Of a stretch of 64,000 nt of DNA, positions 12,901 through 25,309 are shown in pieces. The notes beneath the pieces are model-generated. The model ran no database searches and had not been told where the DNA came from. It saw only the letters and a list, made by a program, of their open reading frames with translations. The DNA lies in the NCBI RefSeq assembly GCF_963676685.1, contig NC_092349.1, forward strand, positions 79,186,604 to 79,250,603. Reading direction: 5' to 3'. Origin of the DNA: Mytilus edulis. Taxonomy: Eukaryota > Mollusca > Bivalvia > Mytilida > Mytilidae. The translations under genes and the position numbers were made by a program. How positions within the stretch are numbered: the first letter of the stretch is position 1; every line of letters starts with the position of its first letter.

Positions 12901-14169
12901 TTCAGCAGGATAAATTCCTTTAATATACATACTGAATTCGTCATTATTGAGAGCCAAAATATCATCCAAATATCTAAAAGTATTATTAAATTTGTTTATC
13001 AGATGTTGTTTTGATGGGTCTTTTCTTATTTTTGTCATAAATTGTAACTCATAGCAATACAAAAACAGGTCCGCAATAAGTAGAACAAGCATAGTACACT
13101 CAGAAACATATAATGATAGATAGTATCTATTAGGATTATTGAATATCATGTTTAATGGATAACGATCTCTTATGTAAATTAAATGTTCGTATTTTTATAA
13201 AGAAAATTGAAGTTTAATGAAAAATAAATGAAAAGCACCATGTTATGCAATGTTTAATTATACATGTAGTAAGTGCAAAATAATACAATAACCTCTTTTT
13301 TATTGTTTATTTGATTGTTGGTTGCTTAACGTCCAGGGGCAAATATTTGATGCATGTTCAGGACGAGAGAAGCAAATAACACATAGTGAATTCTGGGCAC
13401 TTTAAACACTAAGTCTTTTGCGTTTGGTGTTTCGGCCTATCCGTGCCTTGTTATGTCTGTTAGGTACAGTAATTGGTGTTATTTTGTTTTTGCCATCAAC
13501 AGTTTCATGTCAGTTTAGACAAGAAAACGGCGTAGGAACGAATTTTGAAAAAAATTGTGTCATAAAGACTTTCTGGTAGGCTGCTTTTTATTTGAGCAAG
13601 TAGACCTCATCAAAAAAATTAAATTTTATTTTTTTCATTCCGTTTTTATTACCAAGAAGGATAAAAAAAAGTCTGGATATTGAGGCACCAAATATTTGTC
13701 TTTAAGAAATGTGGAAACAGGTGCATATTTGAAAAAAAAATATTAATAAAAATATTCCGTTCTACTTTTATTCGAAAAATTATTGTTACAGAAGGAAAAC
13801 TAAGTTTAAGTCAATTGAAAATAAGTTGAAACAAATTCATGTATAAATAAAAATGTTTAGCCGGAGAAAGTGTAAACTGTTTAGAAGTTTAATCTTTTTT
13901 TCTGAAGTCAAATAGTTCTTCGATCATGATAAATATAAAGTTGTATCCATTAAATTAATTTATCAATTTTACATAATAAAAAAAACTTTCATTGAATTAC
14001 TAAAATGTATGTTGGAAGGTACAATGTATATATGAAATCAATTAACAGGTTTTAAATTTTCACTCGCATTGCTAAAATATTTCAAAAAAGACCAAAATAC
14101 TAAAAACTTACCGGTACCACAGAAAGCCACTATTGGCAATGAAATAAACAAACTAATACAAACAAACAT
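3656..14169 (-). CDS. alpha-carbonic anhydrase, secreted/membrane-anchored, 8 exons, 336 aa
   Basis: Alpha-carbonic anhydrase, the zinc enzyme that interconverts CO2 and bicarbonate. Coding exons on the minus strand are 14169-14112, 10424-10395, 9661-9491, 8417-8269, 7311-7219, 6187-6124, 4729-4572 and 3943-3656. All junctions are GT-AG and phases match, giving 1011 nt including the stop. Visible in the protein: hydrophobic signal peptide (about residues 1-17); zinc ligands H113 and H115 (QFHFHWG) and H138 (EMHIVHY); proton-shuttle histidine H85 (NNGH); E125; threonines in SLTTPP (218-219); and the C41/C222 pair typical of extracellular family members. N77 and N255 are potential N-glycosylation sites. 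RPLQQLNGR (267-275) is a family-typical C-terminal motif. A hydrophobic tail (about 312-331) ends four residues before the stop, suggesting a GPI signal (CA4-like) or a single membrane anchor. It lacks the Gly-Asn repeats of nacrein. The family call is secure; a role in ion transport or shell calcification is inference. Confidence 0.95.
4427..4506 (+). repeat. dispersed repeat fragment (TCTCATTGGCACTCATACC type)
   Basis: Short copy of a repeat that recurs in this window at about 8968-9042, 17098-17195, 46205-46265, 55690-55795 and 61011-61095. Shared words include ttactttta(t/c)aaattgtgac and cataccacatcttc. It lies in the last intron of the carbonic anhydrase gene. Confidence 0.65.
4572..4729 (-). 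CDS. carbonic anhydrase exon 7 (substrate-pocket threonine)
   Basis: Encodes residues 189-241, including [19 protein letters not shown], with the catalytic-network threonine and C222, and ending SSSQ. The acceptor TTTTGTAG/AT lies at the edge of a 39-bp minisatellite made from this same splice site. Confidence 0.94.
4724..5335. repeat. 39-bp minisatellite seeded from the exon 7 splice acceptor
   Basis: About 15 units of 39 bp with core gtcatttacagaacatagc and then gaggaatcaaaact. The first unit begins inside exon 7 (tgtcat at 4724-4729 is its first coding bases) and includes the real 3' splice site. Unit 2, exactly 39 nt upstream, keeps a perfect TGTAG/ATGAC acceptor; later units mostly have TGTAA. 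The peptide-like 13-residue repeat readable on the plus strand (5025-5315) is a by-product of the period being divisible by three. Confidence 0.88.
6124..6187 (-). CDS. carbonic anhydrase exon 6
   Basis: A 64-nt exon encoding [21 protein letters not shown] plus one base of the next codon. It fits the family pattern after the LGFFFE strand. Acceptor aatttcag, donor AAAG/GTAATT. Confidence 0.9.
7219..7311 (-). CDS. carbonic anhydrase exon 5 (zinc ligand 3)
   Basis: Encodes 31 residues from [10 protein letters not shown] to [12 protein letters not shown]. The first histidine (H138) is the third zinc ligand. Acceptor tttttcag, donor GAG/GTAAAT, phase 0 at both ends. Confidence 0.93.
8269..8417 (-). 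CDS. carbonic anhydrase exon 4 (zinc ligands 1 and 2)
   Basis: Encodes VQVDIV through FHFHWG (H113, H115) and GSEHVID (E125, H126) to YPME. Acceptor gtttcag, donor GAG/GTATG, phase 0. Confidence 0.94.
8470..8625. repeat. three-copy tandem repeat of about 55 bp in carbonic anhydrase intron 3
   Basis: Three near-identical copies containing agagatgtacatgtcaacta and ccagaaatttttccat, just upstream of exon 4 on the gene strand. Confidence 0.8.
8820..9045. repeat. two dispersed-repeat fragments in carbonic anhydrase intron 3
   Basis: At 8823-8880 a minus-oriented fragment (gatgtggtatgattgccat). At 8968-9042 a plus-oriented fragment (gagttgtctcattggcactt). Both belong to families present many times in the window. 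Confidence 0.6.
9491..9661 (-). CDS. carbonic anhydrase exon 3
   Basis: Encodes residues 31-86, from [13 protein letters not shown] and MQSPVAI to the NNGHT motif with proton-shuttle H85. Acceptor caatcag, donor CACTG/GTGAG, phase 1 at both ends. Confidence 0.93.
9813..10251. mobile_element. palindromic MITE in carbonic anhydrase intron 2
   Basis: 439 bp with long inverted ends: CAAGGGGTACAATCAAAA at the left, its complement at the right, and an extended match through the ACACACCGGAAGT region. The two halves remain complementary almost to the centre (gcgtgcagttaatgc / gcaataactgcacgc). The flanks both read tgtat, a likely 5-bp target-site duplication. No ORF, so non-autonomous. Confidence 0.8.
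10395..10424 (-). CDS. carbonic anhydrase exon 2 (30-nt micro-exon)
   Basis: A 30-nt exon encoding SVWEYNGIH, with split glycine codons at both ends. It is flanked by ttgtag and GTGAGT. The W-x-Y-x-G motif is the usual start of the mature alpha-CA fold. It is too short for ORF callers and was found by phase matching with exons 1 and 3. Confidence 0.9.
10500..10800. repeat. degenerate dispersed repeats in carbonic anhydrase intron 1
   Basis: 10535-10640 resembles the tail of the retroelement at 11640-12000 (gggacaggcgcacac, agatctcaa). 10690-10795 (ctcctgtcctgccta, a C-run, then aaatggtagctccct) has a second copy at 38440-38515. Confidence 0.6.
11640..12317 (-). mobile_element. 3' tail of the reverse-transcriptase element
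   Basis: Contiguous with the RT fragment. It carries words that recur at 33955-34265 (over 300 bp, nearly identical), and in part at 21720-21980, 29635-29690 and 56790-56970: gaatggaaatggggaatgtg, cccggaggcgtccttca, aggctcctgacttgggacag. Such wide distribution of a 3' end is what repeated 5'-truncated retrotransposition produces. Confidence 0.65.
12318..13149 (-). pseudogene. reverse transcriptase fragment of a non-LTR/Penelope-like retroelement
   Basis: The open stretch 13149-12550 encodes 199 residues with the RT catalytic box YLDD at residues 60-63. It also has the preceding ADLFLYCYE segment (26-34), a downstream FLDLDI strand and an [17 protein letters not shown] segment. From memory, these resemble RT-like ORFs abundant in bivalve and lancelet genomes. 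Near 12568 a frameshift moves the homologous reading into another frame, which continues to a stop at 12318. The 5' part of RT and any endonuclease are missing. The plus-strand sequence below it (11640-12318) looks like its 3' tail. It sits in intron 1 of the carbonic anhydrase gene in the same orientation. The RT call is firm; the superfamily is not. Confidence 0.8.
13310..13385. repeat. dispersed repeat (TTAACGTCCAGTGGCAAATA type)
   Basis: A roughly 70-bp conserved word block (gttgcttaacgtccag, gatgcatgttcaggacga) recurs at about 38138-38200, 39890-39965, 51150-51210 and 53618-53655. It is a dispersed short element; I remember it as common in bivalves. Confidence 0.55.
14112..14169 (-). CDS. 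carbonic anhydrase exon 1 (signal peptide)
   Basis: Encodes residues 1-19 plus the first base of codon 20: Met followed by a hydrophobic stretch ending FCGT. The donor reads ACCG/GTAAG, phase 1. The ATG is the only in-frame start that gives a signal peptide. Confidence 0.88.
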
Positions 14170-14222
14170 CCTAATGCAATGGACTTCAAAAGCTAAAGAA
14201 CCCAAAAGTGAAATGTAAGATG

Positions 14223-14230
14223 TATTTATA
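14223..14230 (-). promoter_or_regulatory. TATA box of the carbonic anhydrase gene
   Basis: The minus strand reads agTATAAATAc about 54 nt upstream of the ATG. That leaves room for a short 5' UTR of roughly 20-30 nt. The spacing is what would be expected for a TATA-driven gene; it is inferred from sequence only. Confidence 0.5.
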
Positions 14231-14739
14231 CTGTCCTTGAAAGTTAAGACATACGGTGGTTACGGATGGGAAACCTAGCCAGAGGACGCTATAATTTAAT
14301 CAGATGTTACTCCGCATTAAGTAGTTACGGCATAACGTTATCAGATCATTTAAAGGGACATTCTGTTTCAATAATAGGACTTCATCTAATATGCATGGGT
14401 CTTCATTTACCAAGTACATTGTAGATCATAAAAGATATCATATTTAACAAAAGGTGATAAGGACATGGTGCAAACTACGGGTACGTAATAAATCAATGAC
14501 ACACATGCAGTTTTAAAAAGTTGGGCTCTGTAATTTGAAGAAGAGGAGTCGGTTAACAATAAATTAAAAGACAAAAAAAAGTTCAATCACTGTAAGGAAA
14601 TATGAAACACGTGTAGGCCTTGTATAATTTCATAAATTACCTCTTTTTAATCTTTACAAATGCTTCATCATGCTATATCCAATTATATGAAATAATGCTG
14701 TTAACGAGTTTTTAATCCAATATTATAAATCAAATATGA

Positions 14740-15065
14740 TAATTTTGATTAAATAAACGGTAAATGTTCCATGGGACACAGTTGATGTCCCAGCTAGCAT
14801 ATAAAGTTCTTAAGTGGTATAGCTCTAGAACAGTAAAGTGACGCCACCAAAATTCAATCTTGACCTGTGTTTTGTGGTAATAAGCATTGTATTTAAGTTT
14901 CATAACATTTGATTGAGGCAAACTAGATAACGGAAACCAATTTTGGGACGTATGGACGGACGGACGGACGTACGTATAGACGTACAGACGGACATGGGTA
15001 AATCTTAATGCCCTCTCCGCTACGAGCGGGGCATGAAAATGAAATTTGAGTACCAATGAGAAAAC
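14740..15065. repeat. dispersed repeat with (ACGG)n and a short palindrome
   Basis: Contains ggacggacggacgtacg and the hairpin ctccgctacgagcgggg. The open frame across it has no protein-like composition. It resembles the ACGG-tailed elements common in mussel sequence. Confidence 0.5.
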
Positions 15066-17850
15066 GCTCCATCCACGTCACAATGTATTTAAAGTTAACA
15101 ATGGCTCACACCGAACAGCTGGCCCCAAAATGACTAGAGTAAAGCAATTCAAACTGGAAAAAACAACGGTCTAATCCTTATCTATACTAAAAAAAGAGAG
15201 ATGAGAAACACAGTTGAACCACACCAACAAACGACAACCACTACATATCAACAGTCTCCTGACGTAGGACAGGTGCATTCAAGTGCAGCGGGTTTAAACT
15301 ATTAAACAGGCGCCAACCTTCAACCTTACCTGAGACAAGAGTGTAACATTACAACATAAAAAAAGCCATAAAACACGAGTTTGTAATACAAATTTTCGAA
15401 AGTGTTGATAACAATTAACAATTTTTTAAGTTAAATCTGTAGTTTACTAATGAAGTTTAGAAGGGCGTATGCCATTTGCGCCGATTTTAAAAATTTTCAT
15501 TAATTGGAACTCATACCACATATTCTTACATCTAACCTGTAATTTACCTATAAAAAAAATCGGCGCAAATGAAAAAAAAATCGGCGCAAATGAAAAAAAA
15601 AATCGGCCCAAATGAAAAAAAAAATCGCCGCAAATGCAAAACGCTGGTTTAGAACTAACACGCAATCACAAATTTCCGAATTTTAGAATATCGAAATTAT
15701 ATATCTGTAATGAAAAGTTCCAATAGGTTTATTGTTGTTTGATTTATTTCGAATCTATTACGTATTTAGATCTACGTCACTTGTTTTCTTTAATTTAGCT
15801 ATCTCAATATTACATTTTGTATAGCGATGAAACTGACAGTTATGTTTTAGGACGAAAACAGTTCATTTGAATTTCAATTCTAAATCTGTTCAAACCGACT
15901 TGAACAAGTAGATGCGATCTGACTACCAAAGTGACAACTATAATAACGAACTTAAAAAAAAGAGCTATAAAAGGCTACATCATGACAAAATGATAAACAT
16001 TTTGAACCGCCTTATTCATGCTGAAACCAATAAACGAAAAACACATGTGATAGACAGCAACCAACAGCAACCACTGAAATACAGGAACTTGACTTAGTTA
16101 AGCCACACAAGTGAAATGTTGTTAAGTTAAACGTGTTCATGGGAGCTAAATCCTCTTCCTAACATGGGACAGTGGCATAACAGCACACTATCGAAATAAA
16201 ATCAGTTTCAAAGCCTCGACCCATCATATTTTGATATCAATTAAAGTTTGTAAAACCAAATACTTAAATCGAACAAATTAAAGTCAATGGAGCCCATTGA
16301 TGATTTTTATCATGTTGGCGTATCCTTATCTTGGTTTGGTGATCATTTGTAGTTACAGTACAGATTCTCGTTATGTTTTATACTTCAAATACAAAAATGC
16401 CAAACACACTATAACGGATATAGATTTTCATGTACTGCGCATGGTGACTATTTCTAGATAAGGAATTAAACCACTAATTCATAGGCCCGTGGAATTGCTT
16501 TCTATTTAAATATCTGCAGTTTCGTGCATTCATGGTTATTTTGTATTAGGTTCAAATAAGGTGAGAGTCATTTCATGTCAAAAACTATACCCAATCCTGA
16601 CTTGAACTCGAAAATTCAACATATTTCTTATAATTTCATAGTAGACCACACTGGTTCACGGCAGTTTCATAGAACACAAACATGTATTTCTATTCTGAAC
16701 AAAAGACCGGTTTCTTGTTAGGTTTTGTTTTGTCATCAGTGTTTGACTCACTTATTTACATCCTCTTACAGTGAGCCAACAAAATACTGATCCTGGTCCA
16801 TTGTGATCGTTTAGTAGCCAGGATGTTGAGGGGTTATCTCGGGTCATGGTGCTCTGTCTTTAAAGGTGAATATCAATCTGTAACTCGACTCTAATAGTCT
16901 ACTAGTTTGCCTGTTCAAAGCTGAATTCAACAAATATGGAAGGGAACATATGTCTTTAAATTTGAAATTGGAGTGAAACATTATTTACTATGTTACTTTC
17001 CTACTTTAATATAAAGAGTAGCAATGTATCATATATCACGTGTTGCTATTTAGTTTCAATTTGTATATAAAACACTGTCTAAAACCGTTGAAGACCGTAC
17101 CTTGACCTATAATGGTTTACTTTTATAAATTGTGACTTGGATGGAGAGTTAACGTTGTCTCATTGGCACTCATTCCACATCTTCCTATATCTTTAAATAT
17201 GGTTGCTGTAAAACATGTCTTTATAAATTACAAAGACAAAGATCTTTATTTAGACATTTACAATAAAATCGTGTAATATTTCGCCTAGAGGAAAACGAAT
17301 AGTGATCAATAGTGTTAATATGTACATGTACGTGATCATTAGAACTACTGATTTTGCAGTCTGTACAATGTACATGGACTGATCTGTTATCGTATATTAA
17401 TCAAGTTATAATCGATTATAATCTTTTAAAACACAATTGTTACAGATTAAAGATAAACAAAATTCCAGTGCAACATTCCTATATTTGTTAGCCTACATTG
17501 ACACATTTTATTTTACCTTTTTGTTTAATGATATCTTATGCATCTCTTTTTTATCCCCTGTCTTTAAATTTTATTTTAAAAGTGTCGTATTTCTTTAGGA
17601 AATTGGACACTAAATAAAAAAAAAACACCTTACAGTGCACAGTCACTGATATTTTGATTAATATCATTAAAAAAAGGATATGTGGGTTAGGGAAAGAAGA
17701 CTGACAAATGAAATAATCATAGACGTTTCGTTATTCAATTTGAAAGTTCATATCTGTTTTTATTAATAATTGCACTTGCAATAACATCAGTGTAGGTAAT
17801 AAAAAATAAACAAAGATTTTCATTACCGTGTAAGGTCAAAATCGATCACG
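15060..17850. other. gene-free stretch with degenerate repeats
   Basis: Holds short copies of the window's dispersed families (15230-15330 and 16090-16200, containing ctcctgacgtaggacag and aacatgggacagtgg; 17098-17195). At 15555-15640 there is a small tandem repeat of atcggcgcaaatgaaa. No exon with matched splice sites was found. Confidence 0.5.
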
Positions 17851-18248
17851 CCCGCTTGGTTAGTACCTATATCCGCTGTACCGATGATACACGGTGCTAA
17901 CATACACACGAAATAGTAAGTACGTACTAAGTAAGTAAATTGTTTATTATAGTGACACGTGAAATATCTATGACGGTATAATCAGGTACTCTAAATTCAG
18001 AAATTATTGCGAGGTTTTATTATTGCGAAAAATGCGACAGAGTTGAAAACGCAATAATTTAAACTGGCATTTTGAAATATTTAATGAATTAAACAGGATT
18101 TTCTCAAAATCGTAAATATTAAAATCGCATTTAACTGTTTAAGTCTAATATGACAAAATTGCAATAATGAATGCACGCAATAATTTCTGAATTTACAGTA
18201 TTCTGTTCACTCCATCTCAACTTTTATATGAACATTATAAATTTTGTT

Positions 18249-20760
<2,512 letters not shown>

Positions 20761-20789
20761 CTGCTGAAAATTTTCGGACGCCATCACTA

Positions 20790-21300
20790 CTTGGTTAGCT
20801 GCTAATGTTGTATATCTATTTCATATTTTACCATGGATATTTTCCAATTTTCGCAACCACAATCCTGTCCTGTTCTACCAAATGTTACCTGCTGAATAAC
20901 ACCGGGTTTATAATTACACGAGCAACACGGCCGATACCACATGTTGAGCAGGTACTGTTTACCTTCCGGAGCACCTGAGATCATCCCCAGTGTTTTGTAA
21001 AGTTCTTAGTTTTCTATGCTGTTTTTTGTGTACTATTTTTTTTTTTTAATTTGAGTCTTTTTCTCTTTTTTTTTCCCTGGCGTTGTGTTTATTTTCGTCT
21101 ATTGAGTTTGAATGTCCATTAATATGCCTTTTTTCACTATACATGCCTTTTTGCATTTTCTATGTCCGGAACCTGCACCCTAGTGGTTGTCGTTTGTTTC
21201 TGACTTTCATGTAGTTTCCATTCATTGTTTTTGCGGTTATCATGTTTCCCGTCCATTGTTTTTAGCATATATCAGGTCGTTATATGTTTTTGTCATTCAC
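20790..21300. repeat. probable dispersed element (bivalve type)
   Basis: A block containing gagatcatccccagtg, acacgagcaacacgg and then poly-T and ttgcattttctatgtccgga. I recognise it as part of a common mussel interspersed repeat. The Cys-containing 60-residue minus-strand frame at 20984-20802 is probably repeat-derived. Confidence 0.45.
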
Positions 21301-21719
21301 AGATCTTTAAATAGAGAAAAATTAGCAAATTAATAAAGAATAGAGAATAATAGGGTGCTGTAAATATAGTCTCTTAAATGACATAACTTGTATCCGTTGT
21401 AACTCTAAAGATATATGGAAGATGAAAATCATTTTAATGATGTCCGCATTTATCTGCTTCAGAAATAATAAGAAGTTGCCTATTTGTCTAAATTTGAACT
21501 CTGAAAGGAATAAACTGGTATGGCTTATGAACACAGCTACAAGATAAGCCAATTTTCACTCTTGCTAGTATATTTTTTTCTTGTCGGCTTTAAACACGAG
21601 AAAGACTTTGTGAATAACACAGCTCCTTGATCATCGCTTCTTGTTGTCTGATGCAGTATGAAACATACACTATTCTCGAAACCTCTCACCACAGTATGTG
21701 TTATTGCTGTACGGCCTTC

Positions 21720-21985
21720 AACAATGAGCAAAACCCATACCGCATAGCCAGCTATGAAAGGCCGCGAAATTACAAAGTTTAATGTAAAACAAGTCAAACG
21801 AGAAAACTAACGGTCTTATTTATGTACAAAACAATGAACGAAAAACAAATATATAACACATAAACAAAAGACAACCACTGAATTACAGGCTCCTGACTTG
21901 GGACAGGCACATACGTACAGAATGTGGCGGGGTTGTACATGTTAATGGGATCCAAACCCTCCCCTAACCTTGGACATTACATTGT
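21720..21985 (+). repeat. retroelement tail copy
   Basis: Reads cataccgcatagccagct, acgagaaaactaacgg, then aggctcctgacttgggacag and a gtggcggggttg ending. A related diverged copy is at 51890-52200. Confidence 0.6.
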
Positions 21986-23689
21986 AAGAACGAACTATAA
22001 AAATATGTTAATTTTGTATCTGTAGCAGATACGATGTAGTCTGTTACCGTTCTTAAGATCATTATCCCAGTCTGAGAGAAATTTCCTTCTGTACCTGATA
22101 CAGCAAAAAGAAAAATCAAAAATTTATACGTTTCAAACGAAAATGAAAAAAAATTTGAAAATAAATGCAAATAAAATCAAACGAGAGGATTTTTACCACA
22201 TCTTTTGATAGAGTAGAAACAATGATTTAGGTGCTTTATATAAATTTCATGTAAAAAAATGTATGTTGTAAATATTGTATTCATGGCATCATGCCCCATG
22301 GGAACAAATCAGGCCCATCTTGGGGTGTCCAAGTAATCATATAATCACAAATTGTTCCGAGATAACCAAAGACAAGATATAATAAAATAATCAAAAATAC
22401 AGTCCTAGATTATCAAATAATCTTGAAATATTTGGTTTGGATGTTTGGATATTAAATAACTACTGTAAAACAGCAATCACATAACCAAAAACCTAGCGAG
22501 GAGGCTCCCTAATTCGGAAAATGAATTCTATATTTATGTGTATAAAGATAAAGAAAATAGAGAAAAAATAAGAATATAAATGAATGATAATTATATTAAA
22601 AAGATCCCCATTTCAGTTTCATCAACCTTAACTGGAATACGCTTGTTTGACACTTCCCTCAAAAGTCTGAAGAGAACCTTTAAGTTAGTCCTATAACATA
22701 TGACTTCGCATTCTTATTAAATTTTTAATGTTTTCATACCGATATTTTTATTTTTTATTTAACTTTAACGGGTGGCTCATTAAAAGTAAACAAAATAAAT
22801 AATCAGAAATAGGAAATAGAAATAGAAAATAATGCCCCGAGATCATATGTTATAGATCGTTACATGTATGTTTTAATTCGTTACCTCAACCGAACAAAAG
22901 ACATTTATCAAAATAATACAAAACTCTCACTTGGGAGCAGCCACTTGCAAAAGTCAAGTGCATTTTTATTCAGGTAATAAGTAAACGTAATTCAATATGG
23001 CCGCCGTGAAAACATCACCAATATGTTGGCTATCCCTCCTATATGCTAAAGTACGCCATAAAGAACGTATGTGCCAAATCCGATTCTTGTATCACAATTT
23101 GCATGATTTTGTCAAATTTCGGTACTAAGCTGTCCCACTAACGTAATTCATTTTATAAAAGGCATATGAAACGAGTGACTGGTGAACAATAAAGTTTATC
23201 CAATTCTTAAACAAATGCATGTATATATCATATTTTATTAAACTTAGTCTTTTGTGCGCGATTTTGTCATTTCTTACGCAAAAAAAATCGTTTAACAAAT
23301 ATGGCAGCTCATTAATTGCCGTGTTTTGAAGCCGTAGTTTACCGAATGTCACCTTATAGTAAACAATCAACAAGGAAGCATATATATTGAGCACGTGTAT
23401 AACATGTACAATCAAATAATAGTTTATTTCAGTGACAGATCCATGCGTATTGCGATCACCGAATTTTTACCAAAAGGGTCACGCTAAGGTAACTTTTCAT
23501 ACGGAAAATATTTCGGCGAATTGCTTCCTGGAAGCAAGCAATTATTAAAAGTAAACTTCTTCTAAATGTGGTAAAATTAAAGAATTTTCTACCAAGAAAA
23601 AATAAATAAATATATAAGTTTTAGAATGAAAACTATCTATTAAGTTATAAAAAACATGCATCATTTTTTTTTTAATTTGCTGTTTCATA

Positions 23690-23800
23690 TGATAGTTACT
23701 TGTCTCAGACAGAAAACAATTCCTATATAGTACCTTAATATAACATTAAGGTATATATATAGAATTTTTTTTCGGAGACAAGTGCCTGTGTTTTATATGA
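23690..23800. repeat. short inverted repeat, about 95 bp
   Basis: Ends ACTTGTCTC and GAGACAAGT, with an inner stem taccttaat / attaaggta. It could form a hairpin; possibly a tiny MITE. Confidence 0.5.
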
Positions 23801-24029
23801 CTGAAATGATAATTGTGAGAAGTGTCTGTCTCTGACTAGCACACTTGCGACCCATCTTGGACTTTCAACCTGTAAATAAATAATTTTTGTAATTATTTAT
23901 TTGGAAAAAAGCCTCTAGAACACTAGACTGCAAATTAATGACTCGAATGACTTTAACTACTATCAAACCACCCGTGCATGAAATTCTACCCGAATTCTTT
24001 ATATATCCAATCAAACACACCTATCTATA

Positions 24030-24905
24030 CTAGTCAACAAAAGAAACGATACACGACTTTGAAATAAAATTTATCAAAAAGTATTAAATATAAAACAAAA
24101 TGAGATATACTATTTTAAAAAGCTTTCATTTGCAATGTATGCACATCTGATAATGAAAATCAAAACTTGTCGAAAAGTATCTGAATTCCGTGTAAACGAG
24201 CATAGGGTGCAAATTAGTTTTGCGGAAAGTTGAATAAAAAATCGACAGATAATTTTCTAAGTACTAAATAAAGTTTCAAGTTTGTTTAAAAATATTCAAT
24301 ATGCTAATCAAGTTATGTTCATGTTGTAATTAATGGGTTGAAATATTGTTTTTTTTTAAATTTTTGGGAAAAAAGTGTTTTTTGAAATCTCAAAAAATGC
24401 AAAATGTTTTTTTTTTTTTATTTTCGTCTCAAATCAATGCTTTAGGTATAAAAACAACACACAGTAAATTTGGAACCTTTCGGATTAGTTTTAAGATTTT
24501 TACCGCTTTTTGAATATCACTTTACACATACTGTCTATGGTAAATCAGTTGATAATGTATACATTTTAACGATTTCTCGTGGGGCCAAACTTTGCTTAAC
24601 AAATAAACAAAGAAACTGTATGATTTTTAAAAACAAATTGATGGCAAACATTGTCTTTACTTTTAAATGAGAGGTTGGCATCATTAATTGGAACTTTTGT
24701 TTTTAAAATTGTCGTTTTATGTAAATTTGGTAAAAAAATCAAAAAAAATCGTGAAAAAACGTCACGAAAGCAAAAAAATATTTTTTTAAACGGATTTATA
24801 TTTCCATAATGATTAAGTATTACTACCTTCAATATTGGTCCAATGAACGGAAAACTTTATCTTTAATTTGAAAAAAAGTCTTGTATCGTTTCTTTTGTTG
24901 ACTAG
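24030..24905. mobile_element. 876-bp non-autonomous Tc1/mariner-like element
   Basis: Terminal inverted repeats begin CTAGTCAACAAAAGAAACGA and extend to about 30 bp with one mismatch. They are flanked on both sides by TA, the target duplicated by the Tc1/mariner superfamily. No transposase frame inside. Confidence 0.75.
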
Positions 24906-25309
24906 TATATTATAAATAGCATAAACACATGCACGTTACCAAACACAACAAACTTGCATCGATATATGTACAACTTTAATAAATATAATAATAGGACTAC
25001 AGAGAACCTATTCATAACCCATCCTTGTTTCCGGAATAAATCTCAGGTTTCGCTACCGATTTAAGTTTTAGAATATCTTAAAATTCGTCCAATAGAAATT
25101 AAGGCGTTTCAATTTCAACCATGGTGTCAATAATTAGGATGATTTAAAGAGAGCGTTAAATTTGTTGCTTCAGCAGTTCTATTAAAAAAGATTTAGCTTC
25201 ATATTACATACTAAATGAGGTAAGCTTCAGTATAGTAACACGCTAGAAGATAAACCTATCTCCGAGTGTATTACTATTATACGAAAGTATACAATTTTTA
25301 TTTCTATTT

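Noticed and set aside
14730-15056. A 108-residue minus-strand protein
   Set aside because: It lies in a dispersed repeat with ACGG runs; the composition follows the repeat.
20802-20984. A cysteine-containing small secreted peptide
   Set aside because: There is no signal peptide and the surrounding sequence looks like a common interspersed repeat.
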